A program made the position numbers and the translations under genes. From NCBI RefSeq assembly GCF_000445125.1, contig NZ_ATHL01000076.1, positions 62,001 to 126,000 on the forward strand: a stretch of DNA of 64,000 bases, given 5' to 3'. The notes under the pieces were generated by a model, which did no database searches, was not told where the DNA came from, and was given only the letters and a program-made list of their open reading frames with translations. Positions within the stretch are counted from its first letter, which is position 1. The number at the start of each line of letters is the position of its first letter. Source of the stretch: Novosphingobium lindaniclasticum LE124 (lineage in GTDB: Bacteria > Pseudomonadota > Alphaproteobacteria > Sphingomonadales > Sphingomonadaceae). This document shows positions 32,807 to 43,192 of this stretch, piece by piece.

Positions 32807-33402
32807 TTAACCCACTTTGTCAATTCTGCGGATACCGCTTCCGGTCCCTTGTCGACGGGCAGCATGGCGATCGGCTTGCCGTCGGGATCGAGCAGGAATG
32901 CCGTTCGGCTGTGATCCATGAGATAACCGCCGGGCGTCGATTCGCCCTTCTTGTAATACACCGCGAAGGCGTTTGCCGCCTGCTTGATCTGCTCGGGGCT
33001 ACCGGTAAGTCCGTAGAGCCGCGGACCGAAGGCGCCCGTCCATTCGCCGACGACCTCGCGCGTGTCGCGTTCGGGATCGATGGTGATGAAGATCGGCTGG
33101 ACCTTCTGCGCCTCGGCGGCATGGGCTTTCTCGAACGAGGAGAACCCGCGCATCATCGCCTGGACATCCATCGGGCAGGCGTCCGGGCAGAACGTGTAGC
33201 CGAAGTAGACGATCCGCCACTTGCCCTTGAAGCTGTCCCAGGTGACGGTCTTGCCGTCCTTGTCGCTCAGCGTGAACGGTCCGCCGATCTGCGCGCCTTC
33301 GAGCGGCGGCGCCTCGACAGTGCTCTGCTGACACGCGCCAAGCGCGGCTGTCAACGAAAGGGCGAGAGCTATGGGAGCGATCCGGCGCTTAAGGTATGTC
33401 AT
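32803..33402 (-). CDS. SCO1/SenC copper chaperone
   Basis: 199 residues from MTYLKRRIAP at 33402 (an ATG 15 bp upstream is also possible). A lipoprotein signal (ALSLTAALGAC) anchors a thioredoxin-fold domain with the copper ligands CPDAC and His in MDHSRTAF. Sco proteins deliver copper to the CuA centre of cytochrome oxidase subunit II or act in redox defence. It is not next to the caa3 operon but could serve it. First gene of the Sco-YcgN-M48 run. Confidence 0.92.
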   Translation of the reverse strand: MTYLKRRIAPIALALSLTAALGACQQSTVEAPPLEGAQIGGPFTLSDKDGKTVTWDSFKGKWRIVYFGYTFCPDACPMDVQAMMRGFSSFEKAHAAEAQKVQPIFITIDPERDTREVVGEWTGAFGPRLYGLTGSPEQIKQAANAFAVYYKKGESTPGGYLMDHSRTAFLLDPDGKPIAMLPVDKGPEAVSAELTKWVK

Positions 33403-33519
33403 GGCGCCGGGCTTCATGCTCTGCTAGAGCCTCCCATGCAAGGGTGCGATGCCGGGAGGCAAGGCCGGTGTTTCACGGGCCCCTCCGTTTGTCTGGAGCT
33501 ATTGAAGGTGTCGAAGATC

Positions 33520-34164
33520 ATGTCCGGGAACGTCTCGCAGCGCTCGCGTGGGATCTTGAATGGGCGGCCGGTCAAGGCCGTCCTGGCTGCGCTCGCGGCA
33601 GGCCTGATGTTCGCTTCTCCCGCCTATGCCGACTTTTCCGACGGCTACAAGTTCCTTGAGGCGGTCAAGAAAAAAGAAGGCGAGAAGGTCGAGCAGGCGC
33701 TCATGGACAACAGCCAGATCGTCAACGCGAAGGACGTGACGAGCGGCGAGACCGCCCTGTTGATCGTGGCCAATCGCCGCGACCTTACCTGGCTGAGCTA
33801 TCTCATCGGCAAAGGCGCCAACGTCAACGCGTCGGACGATCGCGGCCGCACGCCGCTCGCCGTCGCGGTGAGCCTGGGCTGGCGGGAAGGGGTGTCTCTC
33901 CTGCTCGAACACAAGGCCAATCCCAGCACGTCGAACGACGCCGGTGAAACGCCGCTGATCTTCGCCGTGCATCGCAAGGATACCGACATGATCAAGGCCC
34001 TGCTGGAAGCAGGCGCCGATCCCAGCCGGTCCGACAATTCCGGCCGCAGCGCGCGCGACTATGCTGCGCAGGAAGCCCGCGGCAGCGCAATTGCGTCACT
34101 GCTTGAAGACTATGCCAAGAAAAACTCGGGCAAGTCCAAAGCGGTCTACGGCCCGACTTTCTGA
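33520..34164 (+). CDS. Secreted ankyrin-repeat protein
   Basis: 214 residues from the ATG at 33520; an in-frame GTG at 33508 has a slightly better placed GGAG. A signal peptide (cleavage near SPAYA) is followed by about four ankyrin repeats (residues 60-190), for example GETALLIVANRRDLTWLSYL, RGRTPLAVAVSLG and GETPLIFAVHRKDTDMIKAL. The tail is basic (KKNSGKSKAVYG). A periplasmic protein-interaction role is likely; the partner is unknown. The COQ9 gene follows after 5 bp. Confidence 0.85.
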   Translation: MSGNVSQRSRGILNGRPVKAVLAALAAGLMFASPAYADFSDGYKFLEAVKKKEGEKVEQALMDNSQIVNAKDVTSGETALLIVANRRDLTWLSYLIGKGANVNASDDRGRTPLAVAVSLGWREGVSLLLEHKANPSTSNDAGETPLIFAVHRKDTDMIKALLEAGADPSRSDNSGRSARDYAAQEARGSAIASLLEDYAKKNSGKSKAVYGPTF

Positions 34165-34169
34165 GACCG

Positions 34170-34826
34170 ATGATGGAACAGGCAGAAACCCTGGAGGCGC
34201 TGCGCCGCCAACTCGCACCCGCGATCGCCGATGCCGCGGTGTTCGACGGCTGGACGATGGACGCCGTCCGCCAGGCGGCCGAAATGGGCGGGATCGACCG
34301 GGCTCTTGCGGAATTCGCTTTCCGCGACGGGCAGATGGCAATGATTGCAGCATGGATCGATCACGTTGACGAGGAGATGGAGCGCACGACTCCGGCCTCC
34401 TCGCTGAAGGGCGTATCGATCCGGGAGCGTATTCGCCGGCTGGTCATGGCACGGCTCGATGCCGTGGCCGGGCGCGAGGAAGCTCTGAACCGCGCGCTTA
34501 CGATCATGGCCATGCCCCAGAACCTGCGAACCTCGCTGCGCCTGGGCTGGGGCAGTGCGGATGCGATGTGGCGCCTCGCGGGCGATACTGCAACCGATTA
34601 CAACCACTATACGAAACGCACGATCCTGGGCGGCATCTACGCGGCCACCTTGCGCGTCTTCGTGTCGGACAAGACCGAGGACAAGGCGGAAACGCGCGCT
34701 TTCCTGGACCGCCGGATCGAAGGGATCATCCGCTTCGAGAAGACCAAGGCCCAGTTCCTGCGCGCGCCGGAGGAACGGATCAGCCTGGTGCGGCTGCTCG
34801 GCCGATTGCGTTACCCAGCTCGGTAG
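34170..34826 (+). CDS. COQ9-family ubiquinone biosynthesis protein
   Basis: 218 residues of the COQ9 family, recognised by the C-terminal motif DYNHYTKRTILGGIYAATL and the preceding LRTSLRLGWGSADAMWRLAGD. COQ9 binds lipids and supports the COQ7-type hydroxylase in ubiquinone synthesis, in alphaproteobacteria and mitochondria. It follows the ankyrin gene by 5 bp and probably shares its transcript. The downstream feoAB pair has its own iron-type promoter. Confidence 0.9.
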   Translation: MMEQAETLEALRRQLAPAIADAAVFDGWTMDAVRQAAEMGGIDRALAEFAFRDGQMAMIAAWIDHVDEEMERTTPASSLKGVSIRERIRRLVMARLDAVAGREEALNRALTIMAMPQNLRTSLRLGWGSADAMWRLAGDTATDYNHYTKRTILGGIYAATLRVFVSDKTEDKAETRAFLDRRIEGIIRFEKTKAQFLRAPEERISLVRLLGRLRYPAR

Positions 34827-34864
34827 GGGCAGGTAGAACCGGCATAGCGCCTCCTTTGTTTCTT

Positions 34865-34883
34865 ATTGCGAACAAGTTGCAAT
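34865..34883 (+). promoter_or_regulatory. Fur-like operator upstream of feoAB
   Basis: ATTGCGAACAAGTTGCAAT is a 19-bp inverted repeat with arms ATTGC and GCAAT, lying 28 bp before the feoA start in an 85-bp gap. It shares TTATTGCGA with the site before the PepSY operon. The position and symmetry fit Fur or another iron-responsive repressor. Confidence 0.6.
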
Positions 34884-34911
34884 CGGGTCGCCGATCTGGC
34901 AGCGGAGCGGC

Positions 34912-35147
34912 ATGACTCTCGATCTTCTCCCTATCGACCAGCGTGCTCGCATCGTCGCGGTGGACTGGAATGCCCTCGTTCCTGAAGAAGCCCGCCGCCT
35001 TCGTGCACTCGGCCTTGAAGAAGGCGCCACCGTTTCGATAGCGCATCGGGGCGTGGCGGGGGGAAGGGATCCCATCGCCATCGCCATCGGCCGCATGACC
35101 ATCGCGGTGCGCCGGGCGCATGCCCACGCCATGGAAGTCTCGCCGCT

Positions 35148-35151
<4 letters not shown>
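34912..35151 (+). CDS. feoA: Ferrous iron transport protein A
   Basis: 79 residues, an SH3-like FeoA domain (VPEEARRLRALGLEEGATVSIA, then GRDPIAIAIGRMTIAVRRAHA). FeoA is a small cytoplasmic partner that supports FeoB function. A GGAG lies 5 bp before the ATG. The stop overlaps the feoB start (ATGA). Confidence 0.93.
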
Positions 35152-36992
<1,841 letters not shown>

Positions 36993-37074
36993 ACAACCCG
37001 GCTCAGGAGACTCGCACCGGGGCTCCCCATTCGCTACCCCGTTCGCCGAATTTATACAGGAAAGCGATTCCCTC

Positions 37075-37647
37075 ATGGCAGGCAGTGTCAACAAGGTCAT
37101 TCTGATCGGCAACCTCGGAGCCGATCCCGAAGTCAAGTCGTTCCAGAACGGCGGGCGCATTGCCAACCTGCGCATCGCCACCTCGGAAAACTGGAAGGAC
37201 CGCGCCACCGGCGAGCGCAAGGAGCGCACCGAGTGGCACTCCGTCGTGATCCAGAGCGAAGGCCTGGTTGGCGTGGTCGAGCGGTTCCTTCGCAAGGGCT
37301 CGAAGATCTACATCGAAGGCCAGTTGCGCACCCGCAAGTGGCAGGACCAGAACGGTAACGACCGTTACACCACCGAAGTCTCGGTGGGCGGCATCGGCGG
37401 TGTGCTGACGATGCTCGACGGCGCGCAGGGCGGCGCCGGCGGCGGTGCGCGGGGTGGTTCCGGCGGCGGCTTCAACGAAGGCGGCGGCTATGGCGGCGGC
37501 CGTTCGGGCGGCTCCTCTGGCGGCGACGATTGGGGCCGCAGCGGCGGATCGTCTTCGGGTGGCCCGTCCGGCGGCAGCGACTGGGGCCGTACCAGCAGCG
37601 GCGGCGGCGGTTTCGGCGACGATCTCGACGACGACATTCCGTTCTGA
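37075..37647 (+). CDS. ssb: Single-stranded DNA-binding protein
   Basis: 190 residues from the ATG at 37075, with CAGGAAAG upstream; the open frame extends further 5' but the family start is [19 protein letters not shown]. The OB fold (1-112) is followed by a Gly/Ser-rich low-complexity linker (about 118-180) and the acidic tip DDLDDDIPF, which binds repair and replication partners. It acts in replication, recombination and repair. A strong terminator follows. Confidence 0.97.
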   Translation: MAGSVNKVILIGNLGADPEVKSFQNGGRIANLRIATSENWKDRATGERKERTEWHSVVIQSEGLVGVVERFLRKGSKIYIEGQLRTRKWQDQNGNDRYTTEVSVGGIGGVLTMLDGAQGGAGGGARGGSGGGFNEGGGYGGGRSGGSSGGDDWGRSGGSSSGGPSGGSDWGRTSSGGGGFGDDLDDDIPF

Positions 37648-37679
37648 TGAATCCACGACCAGAATCGGTCTCTTCGAAG

Positions 37680-37704
37680 GGCGCTCCGCTAGGAGCGCCT
37701 TTTT
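37680..37704 (+). terminator. Rho-independent terminator after ssb
   Basis: The 8-bp perfect stem GGCGCTCC / GGAGCGCC with a GCTA loop is followed directly by five T residues. It ends the ssb transcript 33 bp after the stop codon. Confidence 0.93.
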
Positions 37705-37991
37705 CATTGGCTGATCGATTTTCTTCGCCTTCGGTCGCTCCTGCCGAACGAGAAGGCGTCGCATAGCAAGGCTGGGGCGAAACAAAGGTCATCGATCTCA
37801 ATGATGTCGAGGCTTTCCGGCGGACGCTCGGTGACACGATGCTCGTTCTGCGTTTGTGGCTCTCAGGCCACAGAAGCGGCTGATCTTATTTTCGCAACGG
37901 CGATACCGAAATATTGCGTTTGCCGATGCAGCTGCAACTCCCTAGGCGCGCGCCCAACAGGTCTCCAGCGTAATCAGGGTTTCACAATAGT
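37705..37991 (+). promoter_or_regulatory. Upstream region of orphan TonB receptor with palindrome
   Basis: Non-coding stretch between the ssb terminator and the next receptor. It contains the perfect inverted repeat TGTGGC-TCTCAG-GCCACA (37855-37872), which could be an operator or a transcript hairpin. No convincing Fur box was found, unlike the other two receptor genes. The rest shows no feature I can support. Confidence 0.4.
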
Positions 37992-40181
37992 ATGAATCAG
38001 CGTCGATACAGCTATCGCGCCGCCGCCTCGCTTATCGCACTTGCCTGCGTCACCCCCTCGGCGGCGGAGGCTCAGGTCGTCGGCACGGCGGCGGAAGACG
38101 CAAACGTCAGCACGGACATCGTCGTCACGGCGACGCGCCGTGAAGAGCGCGCGGTGGACGTACCGATCGCCGTTTCGGCCCTGAGCGGAGACAAGCTGGC
38201 CGCCATCAACTCGAGCGGGCAGGACATCCGCTTCCTTTCAGGCCGAGTGCCCAGCCTTCTGGCGGAATCGTCGTTCGGACGGACCTTTCCGCGCTTCTAT
38301 ATCCGCGGTCTCGGCAATACCGACTTCTCTTCCGACGCCGCTCAGCCGGTTTCGGTGGTCTATGACAACATCGCTCTCGAAAGCCCGTTCCTGAAGGCGT
38401 TTCCGGCTTTCGACCTCGAGAACATCGAAGTGCTGAAGGGGCCTCAGGGCACCCTGTTCGGTCGCAACACGCCGGCGGGGGTCATCAAACTGACTTCGGC
38501 GCGGCCTACCGACCATTATACCGGACATGCCCAGGCTTCATGGGCCACTTACAACACGGTCAACAGCGAAGTCGCCCTGAGCGGTCCGATCACCGACACG
38601 CTGCGTTTTCGCGTAGCCGGCAACCTGCAGCACCGCGACGACTGGGTGAAGAACGACTACGCCCAGACCATCAACGAACGCAGCTTCGACGGTTACGACG
38701 ACCTCGCCGGGCGCGTGCTGCTGGAGTACGATAACGGGCCGCTCAATGTGCTGGTCAACCTGCATGCTCGGCATCTGCGTGGGTCTGCACGCGTCTTCCG
38801 CGGCAACTCGATCGAGCCGGGGACCAACGACTTCGTGGACGGCTTCGACGTGGAGCACACCGCGCAGAACGGCTCGAACCCGCAGCGTCTCGACGGGTGG
38901 GGCACCAACGTCCAGGCGAGCTACGACTTTGACGGGCTCGGCACCCTCTTCTCGGTGACCGGCTGGGAGAAGGTCAACGTCTTTTCGCGCGGCGACACGG
39001 ACGGCAGCTATCCCGCTGCCGTGCCGTTCTCGGTCGAGACGGGCAGCAAGGCTCGTCCGCGCGAGTTCACGCAGGAACTGCGCTTCGCTTCGGCGAAGTT
39101 CGGCGATGTCAGCTTCCAGGCGGGCGCCTATTACTTCAACCAGAACCTCAACACCGAAGCGGTGAGTTGGACCCCTGAAAACGTTCGGACCAATGGCAAT
39201 ACCGCGCACCTGGACAACGAGACTTACGCGGTCTTCGGCTCGGCCGAGTACACGCCGATCGACCAGCTGATCCTACGAGGCGGCCTGCGCTGGACGCATG
39301 ATCGCAAGTACAGCACGCTCGACGCTGCCGACGGCACGCAGCTTTCCGAGGGCCGCGTCAAGGGATCGAAGGTCTCCTGGGATGCCAGCGCGACCTACAA
39401 GCTCGACCCGGATCATGCGCTCTATGCCCGTGCGGCCTCGGGTTACCTCGGTGCCTCGCTGAAGAACGACGCCATCGCCGGGGTCGCATCGCAGGCCAAG
39501 CCGCAGACGACGACATCGTTCGAGATGGGCTTCAAGGGCCAGGAACGGGGTCTCGTCAGCTACTCCGCCGACGTGTTCTACATGAACACCCGCAATATCC
39601 AGCTGACTGCAGTGGGCGGTGCATCGAACACCACCACGCTGATCAACGCCCGCAAGGCGATAGGTTGGGGCGTCGAGGGCGAAATGACGCTAACCCCGGT
39701 CGAAGGCCTCGTCCTGACCGCAGGCGGCAGCTACAACTTCACCAAGCTCAAGGACCGCGATCTCAGGGTGGAACCCTGCTCGGGCGGCTGCACCGTACTC
39801 GACCCGGTGGTGGCCGGCACCTCGTTCGTTTCGATCGACGGCAATCGCCTGCCTCAGGCGCCGCGCTGGATCGCGAACTGGACGGCCGGCTACACCTATC
39901 CGGTGGCCGAGAACCAGGAAGTGTTCGCCTATACCGACTGGGCCTATCGCAGCTCGGTAAACCTGTTCCTCTACGATTCGATCGAGTTTACCGGCAAGGC
40001 TTCGTTGGAAGGAGGCCTGCGTGCCGGCTGGCGCGACAACCGCGTGGGCGTGGAAGTCGCCGCCTTTGCCCGCAACATCACCAACCAGATCCGCATAGTC
40101 GGCGCGATCGACTTCAACAATCTGACCAGCATGGTCAACGAGCCGCGCATCATCGGCGGCGAAGTGAAGTTCCACTTCTGA
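37992..40181 (+). CDS. TonB-dependent receptor (orphan)
   Basis: 729 residues with a signal peptide (cleavage near AAEAQ), a TonB box (DIVVTATRREE, about residues 42-52), a plug (VPSLLAESSFGRTFPRFYIRG, ENIEVLKGPQGTLFGRNTPAG) and a beta-barrel ending in a terminal Phe (GGEVKFHF). The pattern matches the large sphingomonad receptor group that takes up varied substrates such as plant compounds, vitamins or siderophores. No partner gene or Fur box indicates its ligand. A hairpin follows the stop. Confidence 0.92.
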   Translation: MNQRRYSYRAAASLIALACVTPSAAEAQVVGTAAEDANVSTDIVVTATRREERAVDVPIAVSALSGDKLAAINSSGQDIRFLSGRVPSLLAESSFGRTFPRFYIRGLGNTDFSSDAAQPVSVVYDNIALESPFLKAFPAFDLENIEVLKGPQGTLFGRNTPAGVIKLTSARPTDHYTGHAQASWATYNTVNSEVALSGPITDTLRFRVAGNLQHRDDWVKNDYAQTINERSFDGYDDLAGRVLLEYDNGPLNVLVNLHARHLRGSARVFRGNSIEPGTNDFVDGFDVEHTAQNGSNPQRLDGWGTNVQASYDFDGLGTLFSVTGWEKVNVFSRGDTDGSYPAAVPFSVETGSKARPREFTQELRFASAKFGDVSFQAGAYYFNQNLNTEAVSWTPENVRTNGNTAHLDNETYAVFGSAEYTPIDQLILRGGLRWTHDRKYSTLDAADGTQLSEGRVKGSKVSWDASATYKLDPDHALYARAASGYLGASLKNDAIAGVASQAKPQTTTSFEMGFKGQERGLVSYSADVFYMNTRNIQLTAVGGASNTTTLINARKAIGWGVEGEMTLTPVEGLVLTAGGSYNFTKLKDRDLRVEPCSGGCTVLDPVVAGTSFVSIDGNRLPQAPRWIANWTAGYTYPVAENQEVFAYTDWAYRSSVNLFLYDSIEFTGKASLEGGLRAGWRDNRVGVEVAAFARNITNQIRIVGAIDFNNLTSMVNEPRIIGGEVKFHF

Positions 40182-40188
40182 TTGGAAA

Positions 40189-40226
40189 CCTCACCGATCC
40201 GCTTTTCGAAAGCCGGATCGGTGAGG
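40189..40226. terminator. Bidirectional hairpin between receptor and sortase genes
   Basis: A perfect 12-bp stem, CCTCACCGATCC (40189-40200) with GGATCGGTGAGG (40215-40226), lies between the convergent receptor and sortase genes, with a short inner CTTT/AAG pairing. There is no long T run on either side, so it is a likely but not certain bidirectional terminator. Confidence 0.6.
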
Positions 40227-40243
40227 CCCACTTGCAGCGCAGA

Positions 40244-40864
40244 TCACCGCGTTACCGCTTCGGCGTGAACGACATAGCGCCACGGGCCGCGCTGGATCGC
40301 GTCGAACGGGAAGCAGGTCACCAGATCGAGCCGCTCTCCGACCGGAGCATCGGCCAGCGCATAGCGATCCCAGCGCACGATTTCCGCTCCGGTCACCCGG
40401 TAGCGCCTGTCCAAGCCATCGCGGGTCTGGACGAAGAGAAGGTCGCCCTTCTTCACATCGCGCAGGAAAGCGAAATGCGTGTCGCGGTGGGCCGCGATCA
40501 CGGCAGTACCCGGCTGGCCCAAGGCGGCGGCGCCGGGCAGCATCGTGGGCCCGAATGCCAGCGCCTGGCCCGATCCGCTATCCAGCACCACGCGCGAGAT
40601 ACCAAGCCCCGGCACGACCAGGCGGGCGAGCGGCGTCATGTCCGCCCAGGGCCACGGCTTGCGCGCCGCATGATCGATGCGGCTGCGGTCGAAGGCTCGG
40701 TCGAGCAGGACTTGCGCCACCGCCGATTTCGCAGGGATATAGAGCCCACGGCCGATTTCCACCACGCCGGAAAAGCAAAGCGCTATTAACAGGAGAGTGA
40801 GGAGACCGCGCCCATGCGCGACCTCCCGGATGCGGCGCGGCATGCGCAGGACCGCCGTGTTCAT
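40244..40864 (-). CDS. Class GN sortase
   Basis: 206 residues from the ATG at 40864. An N-terminal membrane helix (about 20-42) anchors a periplasmic sortase domain. The catalytic triad is readable: His in IAAHRDTHFAF, Cys in LVTCFPFD and Arg in QRGPWRYVV. This is the Gram-negative sortase class normally paired with one dedicated target, which is encoded immediately upstream (ATGA overlap). It should cleave the LPQTA signal of that protein and join or release it at the envelope. Confidence 0.93.
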   Translation of the reverse strand: MNTAVLRMPRRIREVAHGRGLLTLLLIALCFSGVVEIGRGLYIPAKSAVAQVLLDRAFDRSRIDHAARKPWPWADMTPLARLVVPGLGISRVVLDSGSGQALAFGPTMLPGAAALGQPGTAVIAAHRDTHFAFLRDVKKGDLLFVQTRDGLDRRYRVTGAEIVRWDRYALADAPVGERLDLVTCFPFDAIQRGPWRYVVHAEAVTR

Positions 40865-43029
40865 GCTCGCCTCCGGCGCAGAAGCAGGGCGAGGCCGGTC
40901 AGGCCTGCCAGCAGCAAGGCGAAGCCCTTGCCGACCAGACCAAGGAAGCCGGTGGCGGTCTGCGGCAATTCCAGCGCCTGGGTCTGCATGGCGGCCAAGT
41001 CGCCCGAGCCTTGTCCTGGGGCGGCCTGAACGGCATCCTGGCCGAACAACGTATCGAAATCCCAGCCCGCCGGCAGTTCGATCGGCAGTTCCTCTTTCGT
41101 CAGCCGGGCGCCGGCGGGGCGGGACGGCGTCTCGTCCACGGCGACGAGACTGGTGCGGCTGGTGACGAGACCGCTTTCCATGCCGATCCGCTCGACTTCG
41201 GCATCGGCGCGGCCATCCTCCAGCTTGCCGAGCGCGCGGTCCGCTTCGACATCGGTGATGCGGCGGCGTGCCCAGAGCTTTTCGATGGCGGGGCTGGGCA
41301 GGGCGGAGGCAAGGTCCACCCGCCGCTCCCACGACTTGTCGCCGATCTTGCCGCTGACGGTCAGGATGCCTGCCAGCTTGTCCGTACGGCCGACCAGCAC
41401 CAGCGGCCGTCCGGCGTAGACATCGGGCAGACGCGAGGGCGTCAGGTCAAGCGAACCGCCCTCGACCCGCACCGAGAGATCGCGCACTGCCGGGTGGCTG
41501 AGCACGTCGAGCAGCGGCATCATCTTGGCCGCCACCTCGCCGGGGGCGCCGACATGGGTGTAGACCCCGCCGCCGATCGTCGACATGCGCTCCATCAGAT
41601 AGTCGTTCGGCGCGGAGCCGATACCGACCATGAAGACATGGCTGCGCCCGCCGTCGCTGCCGATCGCTTCCATCATCTCGCGCTCGTTGGAGATCTCGCC
41701 GTCGGTGAGGAACACGATCTGGCGCAGGATGTCGGGATCGTTGCCGCCCGGGCGCTCGGCGGCGGTTCCGGCATCTTCCAGCGCCGCCTTGAGCGCGGGG
41801 AGCATCTCGGTGCCGCCCTGCGCCTCCAGCGATTCCGCGAAACGGGTGGCCAGGGCCACCTGGTCCGGCGTAGCGGCGACGCTATGTTCGAACAGGCGCG
41901 TCATTGTGTCGTCGAAGCGGATCACATTGAAGTGGTCCTGCGGGCGCAAGGTGCCGAGCGCGTGTATGAGGCTCGCCTTGGCCTCGTCCATGGAGTCCCC
42001 GCCCATCGATCCGCTGTTGTCGATCACGAAGACCATCTCGCGGGGAGGTCGGGGCAGGCCGTCGAGGTTGGCGGGCGGCGTGATGGCCGCCATCACATAG
42101 GCGCCCTTGTCCGTCTTCTGGGCGAAAAGGCCGAGTGTCGGGTCGGCGGAGGCGGAGCGCCATTCGAGCACGAAGTCGCGGTTGGCGGGCACGGCGGCGT
42201 CGGCCAGACGGACGGTGCGGCTGTCGCTCGGCCCGGCGACATCGATCCTGTGGTAGCGGCTGACGAGATTGGCGACGCCGAAGCCGGGCGCGAGGTGGAC
42301 CGAGATCGACGTGGGATTGAGGCCGCCCTTGAGTTTGCGTGTCAACTTGGGATCGAGCACTGGCGTGCTGGTGACGGCATTGGCATCCTCGACGGCGGGG
42401 TCCGAGGTAAGGGTGTGCGGGGGCGTATAGCGCGGTCCGACGACCAGCGGCAGGCGCAGCGAGAACGTGCCGTTCGCCTGGCTGACGGGTGCCTGGTACT
42501 CGATCGAGATCAGCACCGTCTCACCCGGCCCGACATTGGCGACCATGGTGCTGAACATGTTGGGCCGCTGCTGCTCCACGAGGCCGGCTTTGCGGCCGCT
42601 GGCCTTGGCGGCCTCGTAAGTCTCGCGGGCTTTCTCGCGCGGTTCGATGTGGCCCACGATCACGCGCTGGCCGACCACCATCTTCAGCGAATCGACGGCG
42701 CCGTCCTGCGGGAGAGGGTAGAGGTAGCTGGCTTCCATCCACGTCTTGGACGTGTTGCGGAAAGCCTGCGTGACTTTGACCCGGGCGATCTGTCCCGTCA
42801 CGGAGACATTCATGTCGGTGCCGAGCCGAACCGCCGGCAGGCTTCGGGCGACGCCTTGCCCGCGCAGCAGCAGAGTGCCGGCGGCGGGGCCGTCCTCGGC
42901 CTCGGCGTCGTTCGAGGCGGTCTCGTCGGCCACGGCACTGGCGGCATGGACGACGATCGCGGCCGGAGCCGCCAGCGCCAGGACCATGGCCGGGATCAAG
43001 GTGCGGCGGGAAGGGGGAGTATGCGGCAT
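40861..43029 (-). CDS. VIT/vWA sortase target protein
   Basis: 722 residues from the ATG at 43029 (GGAG upstream; longer frame ignored). A signal peptide (near AASAVA) leads to a VIT domain (about 50-180) and a vWA domain with the MIDAS motif DNSGSMGG (about 350-520). A C-terminal sorting signal follows: LPQTA at residues 688-692, a hydrophobic helix and RRRRA. This is the family called marine proteobacterial sortase target protein, resembling inter-alpha-trypsin inhibitor heavy chains. It probably mediates metal-dependent adhesion on the cell surface. It is divergent from an XRE-type regulator. Confidence 0.93.
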   Translation of the reverse strand: MPHTPPSRRTLIPAMVLALAAPAAIVVHAASAVADETASNDAEAEDGPAAGTLLLRGQGVARSLPAVRLGTDMNVSVTGQIARVKVTQAFRNTSKTWMEASYLYPLPQDGAVDSLKMVVGQRVIVGHIEPREKARETYEAAKASGRKAGLVEQQRPNMFSTMVANVGPGETVLISIEYQAPVSQANGTFSLRLPLVVGPRYTPPHTLTSDPAVEDANAVTSTPVLDPKLTRKLKGGLNPTSISVHLAPGFGVANLVSRYHRIDVAGPSDSRTVRLADAAVPANRDFVLEWRSASADPTLGLFAQKTDKGAYVMAAITPPANLDGLPRPPREMVFVIDNSGSMGGDSMDEAKASLIHALGTLRPQDHFNVIRFDDTMTRLFEHSVAATPDQVALATRFAESLEAQGGTEMLPALKAALEDAGTAAERPGGNDPDILRQIVFLTDGEISNEREMMEAIGSDGGRSHVFMVGIGSAPNDYLMERMSTIGGGVYTHVGAPGEVAAKMMPLLDVLSHPAVRDLSVRVEGGSLDLTPSRLPDVYAGRPLVLVGRTDKLAGILTVSGKIGDKSWERRVDLASALPSPAIEKLWARRRITDVEADRALGKLEDGRADAEVERIGMESGLVTSRTSLVAVDETPSRPAGARLTKEELPIELPAGWDFDTLFGQDAVQAAPGQGSGDLAAMQTQALELPQTATGFLGLVGKGFALLLAGLTGLALLLRRRRA

Positions 43030-43118
43030 GGGGGGCTCCAGTCGGTTGGGGAGCCTTGTTCTTATGCGCCTGCCTGGCCGCACAGCCACCAGCAGTATCA
43101 GCCGCTTCCGACACCCCA

Positions 43119-43141
43119 TGTGCGGAAAAGCGCAAGACGAC
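43119..43141. promoter_or_regulatory. Promoter repeat 1 (TGTGCGGAAA..GCGCAAGACGAC)
   Basis: First copy of a repeat in the divergent promoter between the sortase target and the XRE regulator. It reads TGTGCGGAAAAG followed by CGCAAGACGAC. The arms TTGTGCG-like and CGCAAGA are partly inverted, as in a dimer operator. Confidence 0.5.
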
Positions 43142-43167
43142 GGAATGATTGACGGACTGTGCGTATT

Positions 43168-43192
43168 TGTGCGGAAATAGGCGCAAGATGAC
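43168..43192. promoter_or_regulatory. Promoter repeat 2, overlapping XRE gene start
   Basis: Second copy, TGTGCGGAAATAG followed by GCGCAAGATGAC. It matches copy 1 with a 2-bp insertion and one substitution, and includes the ATG of the regulator gene. A repressor bound here would also block its own gene. Confidence 0.5.

Noticed and set aside
41011..43152. 713-residue plus-strand open frame across the sortase target gene
   Set aside because: His/Arg/Gly-rich antisense frame; the minus strand has VIT and vWA domains, a sorting signal and coupling to the sortase.
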